A stretch of DNA of 64,000 bases from Clostridium muellerianum (lineage in GTDB: Bacteria > Bacillota > Clostridia > Clostridiales > Clostridiaceae). Positions within the stretch are counted from its first letter, which is position 1. The number at the start of each line of letters is the position of its first letter. The stretch is taken from positions 1 through 64,000 of the forward strand of contig NZ_JABBNI010000020.1 of assembly GCF_012926525.1 (NCBI RefSeq), written 5' to 3'. A program made the position numbers and the translations under genes. Of this stretch, positions 33,956 through 43,802 are shown in pieces. Below the pieces are notes generated by a model that was not told the origin of the DNA, made no database searches, and worked only from the letters and a program-made list of their open reading frames with translations.

Positions 33956-33980
33956 ACTGTACTATTATTGTTAGTACAGT
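33956..33980 (-). promoter_or_regulatory. YtrA-type operator
   Basis: Perfect 9-base arms ACTGTACTA (33956-33964) and TAGTACAGT (33972-33980) around a 7-base spacer. GTACT-N-AGTAC symmetry is the known preference of YtrA regulators. It overlaps the promoter of the ABC operon. Confidence 0.8.
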
Positions 33981-34119
33981 TTTATTATAAACTAGTTACT
34001 TATGGTTGTAAATACAAATTTATTATATTGCAAAAGTTCGAAACCAGTAAAAAAGATAAGCTTTAGCAGATCATGTTCAATAAATCATAACCTTACTCTT
34101 AAACAATTATTAAAATATA

Positions 34120-34169
34120 AAAAAGCAAAATTAATCCATATAACAAAATATAGATTAATTTTGCTTTTT
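34120..34169. terminator. Strong bidirectional terminator
   Basis: AAAAAGCAAAATTAATC (34120-34136) pairs perfectly with GATTAATTTTGCTTTTT (34153-34169). It ends the unknown gene at 34339 on the minus strand. The remaining part of 33981-34338 shows no gene. Confidence 0.75.
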
Positions 34170-34338
34170 TACATGTAAAAATGTCTTATTGTTTTATCAT
34201 CATTAACATTTTATCTTATTAATAAAATTCACACATTACTTATTAAATTTCAAAATTGTTAAGTACAATTTTTGAGTATCATTGCCACACTCTATAACCT
34301 TTTTATAATCAGTATTTTTATTCATTAACTTCATTTCC

Positions 34339-35091
34339 TTAAGGTTTCAAGATACCATTAGATCCATTCTCACCATGACCTTCCTGGAATTTCATTAAGT
34401 AGTAGGACTGTATTTTTTCTAAACTTTCTTCCTTTATGAACTTATCTGGTACTTTATAAATAAACTTTTCTAATTTCTCTTTAAGTTCCTTTTTTGATTT
34501 ATTTACTTCTTCCACAAAGTTCACCTGCTTTTGTCTATAGGCCGAACATCTTTCGTAAGGAACACTTGGTCTAAATGTAACATTCATACTTATTTCATCA
34601 TTACAATCTTCTACCATATCTGAAAGTTGTGATTTATAATAATTCTGAATTTTTTCTCTTAATGACTTACTAGTTTCATCTACCACAAAGTAATTGAAAT
34701 TAAAAGATTTATACTCTTCTCTTTCTATAGTATTAATAAAATCTATAATTTCAAAATTATATTTATCCATTAAATTTTGAATATACTCTACAATACTATT
34801 ATTGTTATCAAATAATTCAGGATCACTTTGTGCCGTACACCAAATACCATTATGATTTTCATAATTATACATAATATACGAAAAGCTATTATCTAAATAG
34901 CAATACGCAGCAATACATAATCTTTTAAAATCATCACTTTTTATAAAATTCAAAGCATTATTGTCCTTTGTAGAATAGTTTTTACCTTGAAAATACTGTT
35001 TTTTGTCCTCAGCATATCTTTGTTTTTTATATTCCATTTTTTTTAATTCATCGCTTAAAAGCACCTGTGATTCATTAATAGCAGTATTCAT
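34339..35091 (-). CDS. Uncharacterised 250-residue protein
   Basis: Starts at ATG 35091 with AAGGGGG eight bases upstream; the open frame to 35166 lacks a ribosome site. No family is recognised. The sequence is rich in N, K, E and aromatic residues, with helical segments (D-D-F-K-R-L-C-I-A-A-Y-C-Y-L, and E-V-N-K-S-K-K-E-L-K-E-K-L-E-K-F). It ends in a flexible G-H-G-E-N-G-S-N-G tail. There is no signal peptide or membrane helix. It has no same-strand partners nearby and is flanked by terminators, so it is probably expressed alone. Confidence 0.65.
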   Translation of the reverse strand: MNTAINESQVLLSDELKKMEYKKQRYAEDKKQYFQGKNYSTKDNNALNFIKSDDFKRLCIAAYCYLDNSFSYIMYNYENHNGIWCTAQSDPELFDNNNSIVEYIQNLMDKYNFEIIDFINTIEREEYKSFNFNYFVVDETSKSLREKIQNYYKSQLSDMVEDCNDEISMNVTFRPSVPYERCSAYRQKQVNFVEEVNKSKKELKEKLEKFIYKVPDKFIKEESLEKIQSYYLMKFQEGHGENGSNGILKP

Positions 35092-35261
35092 AACATTATC
35101 CCCCTTATATAATGTAGTTGTGACATTTAGTAGAATCCATTCTTGTTTTCTAGAAAACATTATCAACTCAGTTTTAAAAAATTATCAATTACTTAAATTC
35201 TATATCACATCTGGGTAAACATCAACATGTATGGAAAATACATACATAATTTTTTAAAAAA

Positions 35262-35295
35262 ATAAGAAAGTGCAATTATATTTACACTTTCTTAT
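35262..35295 (-). terminator. Terminator after polC and the half palindromic element
   Basis: ATAAGAAAGTG (35262-35272) and CACTTTCTTAT (35285-35295) pair over 11 bases, followed on the minus strand by a T-rich run. It ends the polC transcript. Confidence 0.7.
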
Positions 35296-35305
35296 ATATA
35301 AACTT

Positions 35306-35379
35306 CTGAGAAAACTGTCTCCTTGTGTTACAAAAATATCCATCACATATTGGACTTATTATTTCTTTCAGATGCCTTA
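35306..35379 (-). repeat. Half copy of the TAAGGCATC palindromic element at the end of polC
   Basis: The minus strand reads TTAAGGCATCTGAAAGAAAT, then AATAAGTCCAATATGTGATG, GATATTTTTGT and ACAAGGAGACAG. This aligns with the left half of the element at 54335-54494, including its CAAGGAGGCAG core. The first bases TTAAGGC contain the TAA stop codon of polC. Confidence 0.65.
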
Positions 35380-38300
35380 AATCACATCAAAAAAGCTCAT
35401 TTGGTCACTTTCTGGAAGCCCTTTTAAGCATCCAAACTTTTTAAGTAAATCTGCAGCAGAATTACCAATTTTAGCCCGTTTCTTTACATCTTTTATAGAA
35501 CTAAATGGATTTTCTTTAGCAGCATTATATATACCTTCTGCTGCTACATTTCCCATACCAGATATACTGTTTATAGGAGGTCTTAACCCCTCCTCTTCTA
35601 CTAAAAATTTAGTTGCATGAGACTTATATAAATCAATTGGAAGGAACTTAAAACCTCTCTCATACATTTCCAAAACTATTTCTAAATCATCATACATATC
35701 TTTATCCTTAGGTCCAGCTTGATTACCCATCATTTCAATTTCCTTCATTTTTTCTTTAACCTTTTCTTTTCCAAATATCATAAATTCGCTGTCAAAGGCC
35801 TTTGCTCTGATGGTGAAATATGCTGCATAATACGCCTTAGGTATATGAACCTTAAACCAGGCTATTCTAAAAGCCATCATTACATATGCTGCGGCATGGG
35901 CCTTGGGGAACATATATTTTATCTTTCTACAGGAATCTATATACCATTCAGGAACATCATGTTCTCTCATTAAAGCTTCATATTCGGCCCATTTTGCAGG
36001 GTCTTTTAATGCTTTTCCCTTACGTACAAGCTCCATTATCTTAAAGGCAGTGTTGTTGGGCAAACCTTTCTTGATAAGATAAATCATAATATCATCCCTG
36101 GTACACACTGCTTCACTTAGTGTAACTACTCCCTGATCAATTAAGTCCTTTGCATTTCCAAGCCATACATCAGTACCATGAGAAAGTCCTGATATACATA
36201 TTAAATCTGAAAATGCTTTTGGCATTGTATCTAAAAGCATTCCACGTACAAACTTAGTACCAAATTCAGGAATACCAAAGGTTCCTACCTTTGAATTTAT
36301 CTGTTCCGGTGTTACTTTCAAGGCTTCTGTAGATGAAAATATAGACATAGTCTCCTTATCATCCATAGGTATTTCATGAGGATTTATTCCCGTTATATCC
36401 TGAAGCATTCTTATAACTGTAGGATCGTCGTGCCCCAGTATATCTAGCTTCAATAAGTTTTGGTCAATGGAGTGATAATCAAAATGTGTTGTTATAATAT
36501 CTGAATTAGGATCATCTGCAGGATGCTGTACAGGACAAAATTCAAATATTTCACGCCCCTTTGGAACAACTATGATTCCTCCCGGATGCTGTCCTGTAGT
36601 TCTTTTTATACCTGTACATCCAACTGAAATTCTGGTTATCTCCGCTTTATTTACTGGAACATTCTTTTCATCATAATATTTTTTTACATAACCAAAGGCT
36701 GTTTTTTCTGCTATAGTTCCTATAGTTCCAGCCTTAAAGGTTGTGCCCTTTCCAAAAATAACTTCTGTATATTTATGAGCTTTTGCTTGATATTCTCCTG
36801 AGAAGTTTAAATCTATATCTGGCTCCTTATCTCCATTAAAACCTAAAAAGGTTTCAAATGGTATATCTATACCATCTTTAAATAGTTTTTCTCCACAGAC
36901 GGGACACACTTTATCCGGTAAATCAAAACCATTTTTAACTCCATAATCTGAAAAATCCGAATACTTGCAGCTAGGGCACCTATAATGAGGCGGAAGTGAA
37001 TTTACTTCCGTTATGCCAGTCATATTTGCAACAAAAGAAGAACCAACAGATCCTCTGGAGCCTACCAAATACCCATCATCATTTGATTTCCATACTAACT
37101 TTTGAGCAATAATATACATTACTGAGAATCCATTTTTTATGATGGAATCCAGCTCCTTATCTAATCTAGTCTGAACAATTTCTGGCAGTGGATCTCCATA
37201 CAGCTCGTGGGCTTTACCATAAGCAATATCCTTAATGGTTTGTTCACAGCCATCTATATGCGGCGGACATTTTTCTGGTGAAATAGGACTAATCTGCTCA
37301 CACATATCTGCTATCTTATTGGTATTTGTAACTACCACCTCATATGCCTTTTCTTCTCCTAAATAGGAAAATTCCTCAATCATCTCTTCAGTGGTTCTTA
37401 AATATAATGGAGCCTGATTATCTGCATCCTTAAAACCCTGACCTGCTTCCAATATACGCCTGTATATCTCATCCTCAGGATCCATAAAGTGAACATCCCC
37501 TGTTGCCACTACAGGCTTATTTTGTTTTTCTGCTAGGGCTATAATTTTTTTATTAATTTCTTTTAGATATTCTTTACCTGGCACTTGCTCCTGCCTTACT
37601 AAATAATCATTATTTCCTAAAGGCTGTATTTCCAAATAATCATAATACTTTGCAATGGCTTCTATTTGCTCTTCAGATTTTCCAAGTAGTATTGCTTGAT
37701 ACAGCTCACCTTCACTGCAAGCACTTCCGAGAATTAAACCTTCTGAATATTTTTCATACAAACTTTTTAATATACGTGGCTTTTTATAAAAATAATCCAA
37801 ATGAGAATATGATACAAGCTTATACAAATTCTTTAAACCTACATAATTTTTTGCTAATATTATTGCATGATAGGTCTTAACCTTTTTATACGCTTGTGCG
37901 TGTGCAGCCTCATCTTGAGCATATATATCTATATCCTCAAGAGTTTTTGCTCCTCTTGCCTTCAGTTTTTCAATCATTATATTAAATACCTTAACAGTTG
38001 TAGCTACGTCATCTAAAGCTCTATGAGCAACCTCCACCTTTATACCAAGGTTTTTAGCAATTCTTCCTAATTTATAAGTTTTAAAATCAGGAAATACCGA
38101 CTGTGCTAAAGACAATGTATCTAAATATGTAAAATCGAAGTCATACCCTAATTTCTTTGCATTATTCTTTAAGAAGCCCACATCAAATTCAGCATTATGA
38201 GCAACCAAAACACTTCCATTAATAAAATCCAGCATTTTAGGAAATACCTGATCTATGGTTTCTGCATCTCTTACCATATCATCGGTTATATTTGTAACCT

Positions 38301-39720
38301 CAACAACTCTTGGTGGAATAGGCTTTTTAGGATTTACAAAACAACTAAATTCATCTATTACCTTTCCATCTTTAACTTTCATAATTCCTATTTCAGTAAT
38401 TTTTTCTATAACTGGAGAAAAACCTGTAGTTTCCAAATCCAGCACACAATAGGTAGTATCAATACTCTGTCCCTTGATATCTGTTACAGATGGCTTTTTA
38501 TCTGGTGCCAAATAAGCCTCTACTCCATATATAATCTTCATATCAGGGTTATCTCTTCCTAAAAGCTTATGTGCTTCAGGAAATGCCTGAACTACTCCAT
38601 GGTCCGTTATGGCAATTGATTTCATTCCCCAGCTCATAGCTCTTTTAATCAAGTCAGTGGCACTGGTCATGGCATCCATCTGACTCATTTGGGTATGCAT
38701 GTGAAGCTCTACCCTCTTCACTTCTGCCTTATCCTGTCTCTTAAACTTCTTGATACCTTCTGTTTCAATTATAGTATTAGCAATAATTTCAATTTCATCA
38801 GAAAACTTACTATAGCCTGAATTTCCAGCAAGCCTAATACCCTTAGCTTTTTTAAGCCTTGATAATACGCCACCTTCTTCACCAGGCTTACAGAAAACCT
38901 TACAGGTCATTGAACTTGATCCATCATATAGATCAAAAGAAATTAACGTTTTTCCACTTCTTAATTCCTTTGCTTCTATATTAGATATTTCACCTTCTAT
39001 GGCTATCCTACCCTCATCTGGTGTGATATCGGTAATTTTCACTATAGGTTCCTTAATATTAGCATTTCTCCCTAATATTAAGCATGAAGTTCCTTTTTTC
39101 AAGACAGCTTCCGATTTTACTTCCTGTTTTTTTTCTAGAACCATCTTTGGCAATTTAGGAGCACTAATATCTGATGTGCTATTAATTTCTTTTTTAATAA
39201 ATAACATTTCACTTGCACGTTTGTCCTCTGCCATCTTTAATAATTCTTCACCACTTACATCATCAACAAAACTTATCTTATATTCTGTACCATATAAGTT
39301 TTTTACGGCTTTATGGATTTTCTTATCATAATCCATAGTTTTTAAAAAGTTCGATACTGGGATTTTAAAATTGAAACTTATGGTATTTTCAGACACTTTA
39401 TATTCACTATTATTTATCACTGCTTTTAAGGCAGGATATTTATTTGACACTGAAAATACGATATTTTTCAATTCCTCTTCTATAGGCTTTTTATCCGTTC
39501 CTTCAGCATACTTTACAGCAATTCTAGAACCATTTAATGCAAATCTTTCTCTTATAAACTTATTAAGATATTCAAATTCTTTTATTTCAATATATTTATC
39601 TGAGCTGATTTTCATTTCTAAGGTTTTAGTTTTTTTACTTAAGACTACAGATTCTACAGTGGCATTATTTATATTTCCACCTACTTCATAATCACTAAAA
39701 ATTTCATTTATTTTCTTCAT
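35377..39720 (-). CDS. polC: DNA polymerase III alpha subunit, PolC type
   Basis: 1447 residues, full length for Gram-positive PolC. Order: N-terminal domain (1-220), OB fold (about 225-320), PHP domain (V-E-L-H-M-H-T-Q-M-S near 337), an inserted proofreading exonuclease (L-D-L-E-T-T-G-F near 425 with H-N-A-E-F-D-V-G-F), then the palm (D-I-D-L-N-F-S-G near 970) with a zinc-binding C-x-x-C pair before it and fingers rich in K-A-H-A-A-A-Y. It is the essential replicative polymerase. The stop codon lies within a repeat element end. It precedes the terminator at 35262. Confidence 0.97.
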   Translation of the reverse strand: MKKINEIFSDYEVGGNINNATVESVVLSKKTKTLEMKISSDKYIEIKEFEYLNKFIRERFALNGSRIAVKYAEGTDKKPIEEELKNIVFSVSNKYPALKAVINNSEYKVSENTISFNFKIPVSNFLKTMDYDKKIHKAVKNLYGTEYKISFVDDVSGEELLKMAEDKRASEMLFIKKEINSTSDISAPKLPKMVLEKKQEVKSEAVLKKGTSCLILGRNANIKEPIVKITDITPDEGRIAIEGEISNIEAKELRSGKTLISFDLYDGSSSMTCKVFCKPGEEGGVLSRLKKAKGIRLAGNSGYSKFSDEIEIIANTIIETEGIKKFKRQDKAEVKRVELHMHTQMSQMDAMTSATDLIKRAMSWGMKSIAITDHGVVQAFPEAHKLLGRDNPDMKIIYGVEAYLAPDKKPSVTDIKGQSIDTTYCVLDLETTGFSPVIEKITEIGIMKVKDGKVIDEFSCFVNPKKPIPPRVVEVTNITDDMVRDAETIDQVFPKMLDFINGSVLVAHNAEFDVGFLKNNAKKLGYDFDFTYLDTLSLAQSVFPDFKTYKLGRIAKNLGIKVEVAHRALDDVATTVKVFNIMIEKLKARGAKTLEDIDIYAQDEAAHAQAYKKVKTYHAIILAKNYVGLKNLYKLVSYSHLDYFYKKPRILKSLYEKYSEGLILGSACSEGELYQAILLGKSEEQIEAIAKYYDYLEIQPLGNNDYLVRQEQVPGKEYLKEINKKIIALAEKQNKPVVATGDVHFMDPEDEIYRRILEAGQGFKDADNQAPLYLRTTEEMIEEFSYLGEEKAYEVVVTNTNKIADMCEQISPISPEKCPPHIDGCEQTIKDIAYGKAHELYGDPLPEIVQTRLDKELDSIIKNGFSVMYIIAQKLVWKSNDDGYLVGSRGSVGSSFVANMTGITEVNSLPPHYRCPSCKYSDFSDYGVKNGFDLPDKVCPVCGEKLFKDGIDIPFETFLGFNGDKEPDIDLNFSGEYQAKAHKYTEVIFGKGTTFKAGTIGTIAEKTAFGYVKKYYDEKNVPVNKAEITRISVGCTGIKRTTGQHPGGIIVVPKGREIFEFCPVQHPADDPNSDIITTHFDYHSIDQNLLKLDILGHDDPTVIRMLQDITGINPHEIPMDDKETMSIFSSTEALKVTPEQINSKVGTFGIPEFGTKFVRGMLLDTMPKAFSDLICISGLSHGTDVWLGNAKDLIDQGVVTLSEAVCTRDDIMIYLIKKGLPNNTAFKIMELVRKGKALKDPAKWAEYEALMREHDVPEWYIDSCRKIKYMFPKAHAAAYVMMAFRIAWFKVHIPKAYYAAYFTIRAKAFDSEFMIFGKEKVKEKMKEIEMMGNQAGPKDKDMYDDLEIVLEMYERGFKFLPIDLYKSHATKFLVEEEGLRPPINSISGMGNVAAEGIYNAAKENPFSSIKDVKKRAKIGNSAADLLKKFGCLKGLPESDQMSFFDVI

Positions 39721-39926
39721 TATCCTCTTTTACCTTCTCCCAAAAATTTTTAGCATGTTACTATTATATAAGATAATCTTATACTTTGTCATGTAGAAAA
39801 AAAATAAATACTTATTATAAAAAAACATAATCTGCATAAAACCTATAAAAACATTATAATATTCTTATAAATTTTACACAGATTATTTTATATCTTGTTT
39901 TTGTATACCTATCTAGAATAAATTTG

Positions 39927-41270
39927 TTATTTATCAAATGTAACTACATAAGTATTTACGTTATTTTTATTAATAATATCAAAGGAATCACCATAAGTAA
40001 ATGATAATGCGGTTCCTGCACTATCCCAACAAATATTTGAAATACAAGGAGTTCTTTTAATTTTCTTTTCTTTCATATTACCATCTTTATCTTCAATTTT
40101 AATTGTATCGTAGTTATTTTCTTCGTTTTTATCTTTTAAACTAGATGCTTTTACTATCTCCTTTATGTCTCCAGTTTTAGTATCTATAACCTTGACTGAC
40201 GCATCTGGTTTATTACTATTAGAATTTATTTGATTATTACTCTCTACATAGGCAGCCTTACTTCCATCAGGTGAGAGTATGTAATTAGATGTAAATGATC
40301 CTGAAGCTATTCTACCTTTAGGTAATTTAACATTTTCCAATACTTTACCAGATTCATTCATAATAAGTGCTCCAAAAGTTCTATTTATATAAACTCCATT
40401 AATTGCATCACCATTATTATCAAGCTTATCCATAATAATTATCTTTCCTTTTTTATCTGCATGGGAAGAATATTTATCGAAATAAATATCCTTTATTTCC
40501 CTAGTTTTTACATCTATGGAGCATAATTTTGCTCCCTCTTTACCATTTTTATATTGAGTATAATAAAACTTACCTTCTACACTGTTTCCTAAATCTTTAA
40601 TATCATCTACACCAGATATCCATGCACTATCATGTTCTTCACCATTATAATTTCCATCAGTATATACCTTTCCACTTATATCAATTACTGCCCAATGATT
40701 GAAGTAATTTGCTAAGATTTTATTGCTACTTATCCATATAAATTGAGCATCACTATTTAATTTTTCAGTATTTACATCTTTAATTTCACCTGTAGACAAA
40801 TTTAATAATTTTACATTTTTATGAAGAAGATCCCCTGATTCAAGGGCTTTTTTCCATTCTTCACTTTCAATTTTAGGAATACTCCTTGCTTCTGCATAAA
40901 GAACATATTTCTTATCTGGTGACACTCCTAAAAATTCATCTATATTAACATTTTTAAAATCTCTAGATTTTTTTGTATTTAAATTATATATACTACAATA
41001 TCTTATAATTGTAGTGGAATCAGGATTTTTAAATTCACTTTTTTTAGTTAAAGTCAAAACCTCATTTTCATTCATCCATGCTGCACTCTCAATATTCTCG
41101 TACTTGTCAATTTGATATCCATTTTCATTAATTTTGGCAGAAGGCTTATATTCCATAACTTTTATATCACTGGTAGACTTAGCAGATACATCACTGGTTA
41201 CTTTAAATATACTTACACCTCCTATAACTCCTGTAACTAAAATCAAAGCTAAAATTTTCTTACCTAACAT
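39927..41270 (-). CDS. Secreted beta-propeller-like (TolB-type) protein
   Basis: 447 residues. An N-terminal signal (K-K-I-L-A-L-I-L-V-T-G-V-I-G-G-V) is followed by repeated beta blade phrases: L-G-V-S-P-D-K-K-Y-V-L-Y-A-E, Y-I-L-S-P-D-G-S-K-A-A-Y-V-E and I-C-W-D-S-A-G-T-A-L-S-F-T. Such D/G-x-x-x-Y-V blades resemble TolB/WD40-like propellers. It is located 88 bases after the sensor kinase on the same strand, so it may be an extracellular part of this signalling unit or its target. AAGGGGGA precedes the ATG. Confidence 0.75.
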   Translation of the reverse strand: MLGKKILALILVTGVIGGVSIFKVTSDVSAKSTSDIKVMEYKPSAKINENGYQIDKYENIESAAWMNENEVLTLTKKSEFKNPDSTTIIRYCSIYNLNTKKSRDFKNVNIDEFLGVSPDKKYVLYAEARSIPKIESEEWKKALESGDLLHKNVKLLNLSTGEIKDVNTEKLNSDAQFIWISSNKILANYFNHWAVIDISGKVYTDGNYNGEEHDSAWISGVDDIKDLGNSVEGKFYYTQYKNGKEGAKLCSIDVKTREIKDIYFDKYSSHADKKGKIIIMDKLDNNGDAINGVYINRTFGALIMNESGKVLENVKLPKGRIASGSFTSNYILSPDGSKAAYVESNNQINSNSNKPDASVKVIDTKTGDIKEIVKASSLKDKNEENNYDTIKIEDKDGNMKEKKIKRTPCISNICWDSAGTALSFTYGDSFDIINKNNVNTYVVTFDK

Positions 41271-41357
41271 TGAATTTTCCCCCTTATGTTATTGATAAAT
41301 TCATGTTATCAAAATTTTTTCACAAAGTTATAAACAAATGTCACAATCTTGTAAACT

Positions 41358-42812
41358 TTATGGAGAAAATTCAACATAAAAGGTAGTACCTTCATTTAAC
41401 TTAGAATTTACACTTATAGTTCCTCCTTGTTTTTCAACCAATTTTTTAACTAAGGCTAGTCCTAATCCAGCTCCTCCAGTTTCACGGCTTCTATGTTTAT
41501 CAGCCCTGTAAAACGGTTCAAAAATTTTAGTAAGCACTTCTTCCCTCATACCTATTCCAGTATCTGCAACACTTATGATTATTCTGCCTTTGTCATTTTT
41601 ATAGCATTCAATATTTATACTTCCCTTTAACTTATTATATTTTATAGCATTGTCAATTAAATTTATGAAAACATGTTTTAAACTTTCCTCATCCAAGTTT
41701 GCATCAATATCTTCAGCATTACATTTTAAAATCAAACTATTTTTCTTTATTTTTGCCATCATTGATTTACATGTTTCATTTAATAATCTTCTTAAATTAA
41801 CTTCACTTTTTTCAATTTCAAAATCATATTTTTCAAGAGCAGATAAATTCAATACATTATCTACCATGCTTGAAAGCCGCTCACAGTCTTTAGATATACT
41901 TAAAGTTCCTTCTTCAATTAATTTTACATCATCATTATACATTCCAATAACATCTGCATAAGCCTTTATACTGGTAATTGGAGTTTTAAATTCATGTGTT
42001 ACATTTCCTATAAACTCTTTTTGTTGCTTGTCCATCTTTCTTAGTTTATCCACTGCTCTGCTTAAAGAATCTCTTTCAACTTTAAGATCTTTAATATTTT
42101 GTTCTATAGTATTACTCATAAATATAAGACCATTGTTCAATTCACCTAATTCATCATTTCGGTTTATTTTATGTACTTTACTAAATTCACCTCTGGGGAT
42201 ACCTTCTACTAAATTTTTCATTTCATATATATCTCTAGTTAGCCTAGAAAAATAAAAACTTTCCACAACTATACCAAGTATCAAAGCTAAAAAACCTATA
42301 CCATAGAATAACTTCTTTATATTATTGTAAAACAAATTATTTTCCTTAATTGAATATTCTAATTCTAAAATTGCTACTGTATTTCCATTATATTTAATTG
42401 GTGAATAAAAATATATTACATCCTTAATTTCTCTAAAAGATACCTTATTTTTATTGGCATAGCCTATCATAATTTTTTTCTCATCATTTTCATTTAATTT
42501 TGCATCTGTCTTAAATCCTGAAAGAAGTTCTCCTTTTGTATTATATATATTAGCAGGTATAGTTCTTAACCATGTCTTGTTAAAAATGCTTCCTCTTGCT
42601 AAACTACTACTATAATTAGCACTTTTATTTAAACTCATTCGCTCACTAAAATATTCTTCAAACATATCTTTTTGTTTAAATAAAATAGTTTGTGTCTCTT
42701 TATCCTGATATCCCTTTATTCCACTAAGCACAAAAAAACTTAAAAATGATATTACAATAAGTAATAGTGAAGCTGTAAAAGATATTAGCTTAAATTTAAT
42801 TCCCATTTTCAA
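41358..42812 (-). CDS. Sensor histidine kinase
   Basis: 484 residues from a TTG at 42812; an ATG at 42806 is equally possible. Two membrane helices (about 8-30 and 169-190) enclose a 140-residue extracellular sensor. A HAMP linker follows to about 243, then the dimerisation helix with F-I-G-N-V-T-H-E-F-K-T-P (His273). The catalytic domain has N-L-I-D-N-A-I-K-Y-N, D-T-G-I-G-M and G-G-A-G-L-G-L-A. The gene overlaps the response regulator by 17 bases, so translation is coupled. The stimulus is unknown; the sequence resembles PhoR-like kinases. Confidence 0.92.
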   Translation of the reverse strand: MKMGIKFKLISFTASLLLIVISFLSFFVLSGIKGYQDKETQTILFKQKDMFEEYFSERMSLNKSANYSSSLARGSIFNKTWLRTIPANIYNTKGELLSGFKTDAKLNENDEKKIMIGYANKNKVSFREIKDVIYFYSPIKYNGNTVAILELEYSIKENNLFYNNIKKLFYGIGFLALILGIVVESFYFSRLTRDIYEMKNLVEGIPRGEFSKVHKINRNDELGELNNGLIFMSNTIEQNIKDLKVERDSLSRAVDKLRKMDKQQKEFIGNVTHEFKTPITSIKAYADVIGMYNDDVKLIEEGTLSISKDCERLSSMVDNVLNLSALEKYDFEIEKSEVNLRRLLNETCKSMMAKIKKNSLILKCNAEDIDANLDEESLKHVFINLIDNAIKYNKLKGSINIECYKNDKGRIIISVADTGIGMREEVLTKIFEPFYRADKHRSRETGGAGLGLALVKKLVEKQGGTISVNSKLNEGTTFYVEFSP

Positions 42813-43497
42813 TTAATTCATCAACCCCTTTATAACCAATACCATATACAGTTTGTATTAAATCTTGATAACTATTACCTAGCTTTTTTCTTATTCTTTG
42901 AATGTGTGTATCTACAGTTCGTGTTCCTCCAGCATAATCCATATTCCATATTATGTTTAAGATCTGCTCACGAGAATACACTATGTCTGAATTTGAAAGA
43001 AGTAAATACAATAAATCAAATTCCATAGGTGTAAATTCTACTAAAGAATTTTTTATACTTACAGTTCTCTTTTTTTTATTGATGCTGAGATCACCTATAT
43101 TTATAGTTCCAACATCTTTTTTTTCATCAATAGTTTTATTAAGCCTCCTTATAAGAGACTTAATTCTTGCAATAAGTTCCCTTATATCAAAAGGTTTTGT
43201 TATATAATCGTCTGCTCCAAGTTCGAGCCCAAGTATCTTATCTACAATATCTTCTTTTGCTGTAAGCATAACAATTCCAATATTTTTATCTTCTAACTTT
43301 TTACAAACATCATATCCATTTATTACAGGAATCATTAAATCTAAAACTACTATATGTGGCTTATAAATATCTACTTTATCAAGTGCTTCTTCACCATCAT
43401 AAGCTCTTTCCACCAAATATCCTTCTCTTTTTAGTGCATAAGTAACTACATCTAAAATGCTCTTTTCATCATCTACTAAAAGTATTTTTTCATTCAC
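42796..43497 (-). CDS. OmpR/PhoB family response regulator
   Basis: 233 residues from a GTG at 43497 with GGAGG nine bases upstream; the longer GTG frame lacks this site. The receiver has D9-D10, phosphoacceptor Asp53 in V-L-D-L-M-I-P, and L-T-A-K. The C-terminal winged helix reads F-T-P-M-E-F-D-L-L-Y-L-L, then R-T-V-D-T-H-I-Q-R-I-R-K-K. It probably regulates the operon it leads. No operator could be defined in 43498-43802. Confidence 0.95.
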   Translation of the reverse strand: MNEKILLVDDEKSILDVVTYALKREGYLVERAYDGEEALDKVDIYKPHIVVLDLMIPVINGYDVCKKLEDKNIGIVMLTAKEDIVDKILGLELGADDYITKPFDIRELIARIKSLIRRLNKTIDEKKDVGTINIGDLSINKKKRTVSIKNSLVEFTPMEFDLLYLLLSNSDIVYSREQILNIIWNMDYAGGTRTVDTHIQRIRKKLGNSYQDLIQTVYGIGYKGVDELIENGN

Positions 43498-43802
43498 TTT
43501 TTTGTTCCTCCACACTTACATTTCAATTAAAACTATAATCCTTGTCCAGTAAAATTATACCATATAATGCTAAGTGTCAAAATATTTACTTTAACCTCAT
43601 TTTATTACATTATTATGTAACCAATTATTTTATCATTTGTTCTATTAGCAGCATCATTGATTATATACATTAAAATTCCAAAACTTTAAAAAAATTTCCG
43701 AATTATCCTGTAATTGGAGAGAAACTTTTTTAATAATAAAGTATAGATGTAACTATAAAGGGAAATATATTTTTGTGATAAATTATAAAGGAGGAAAAAA
43801 AC

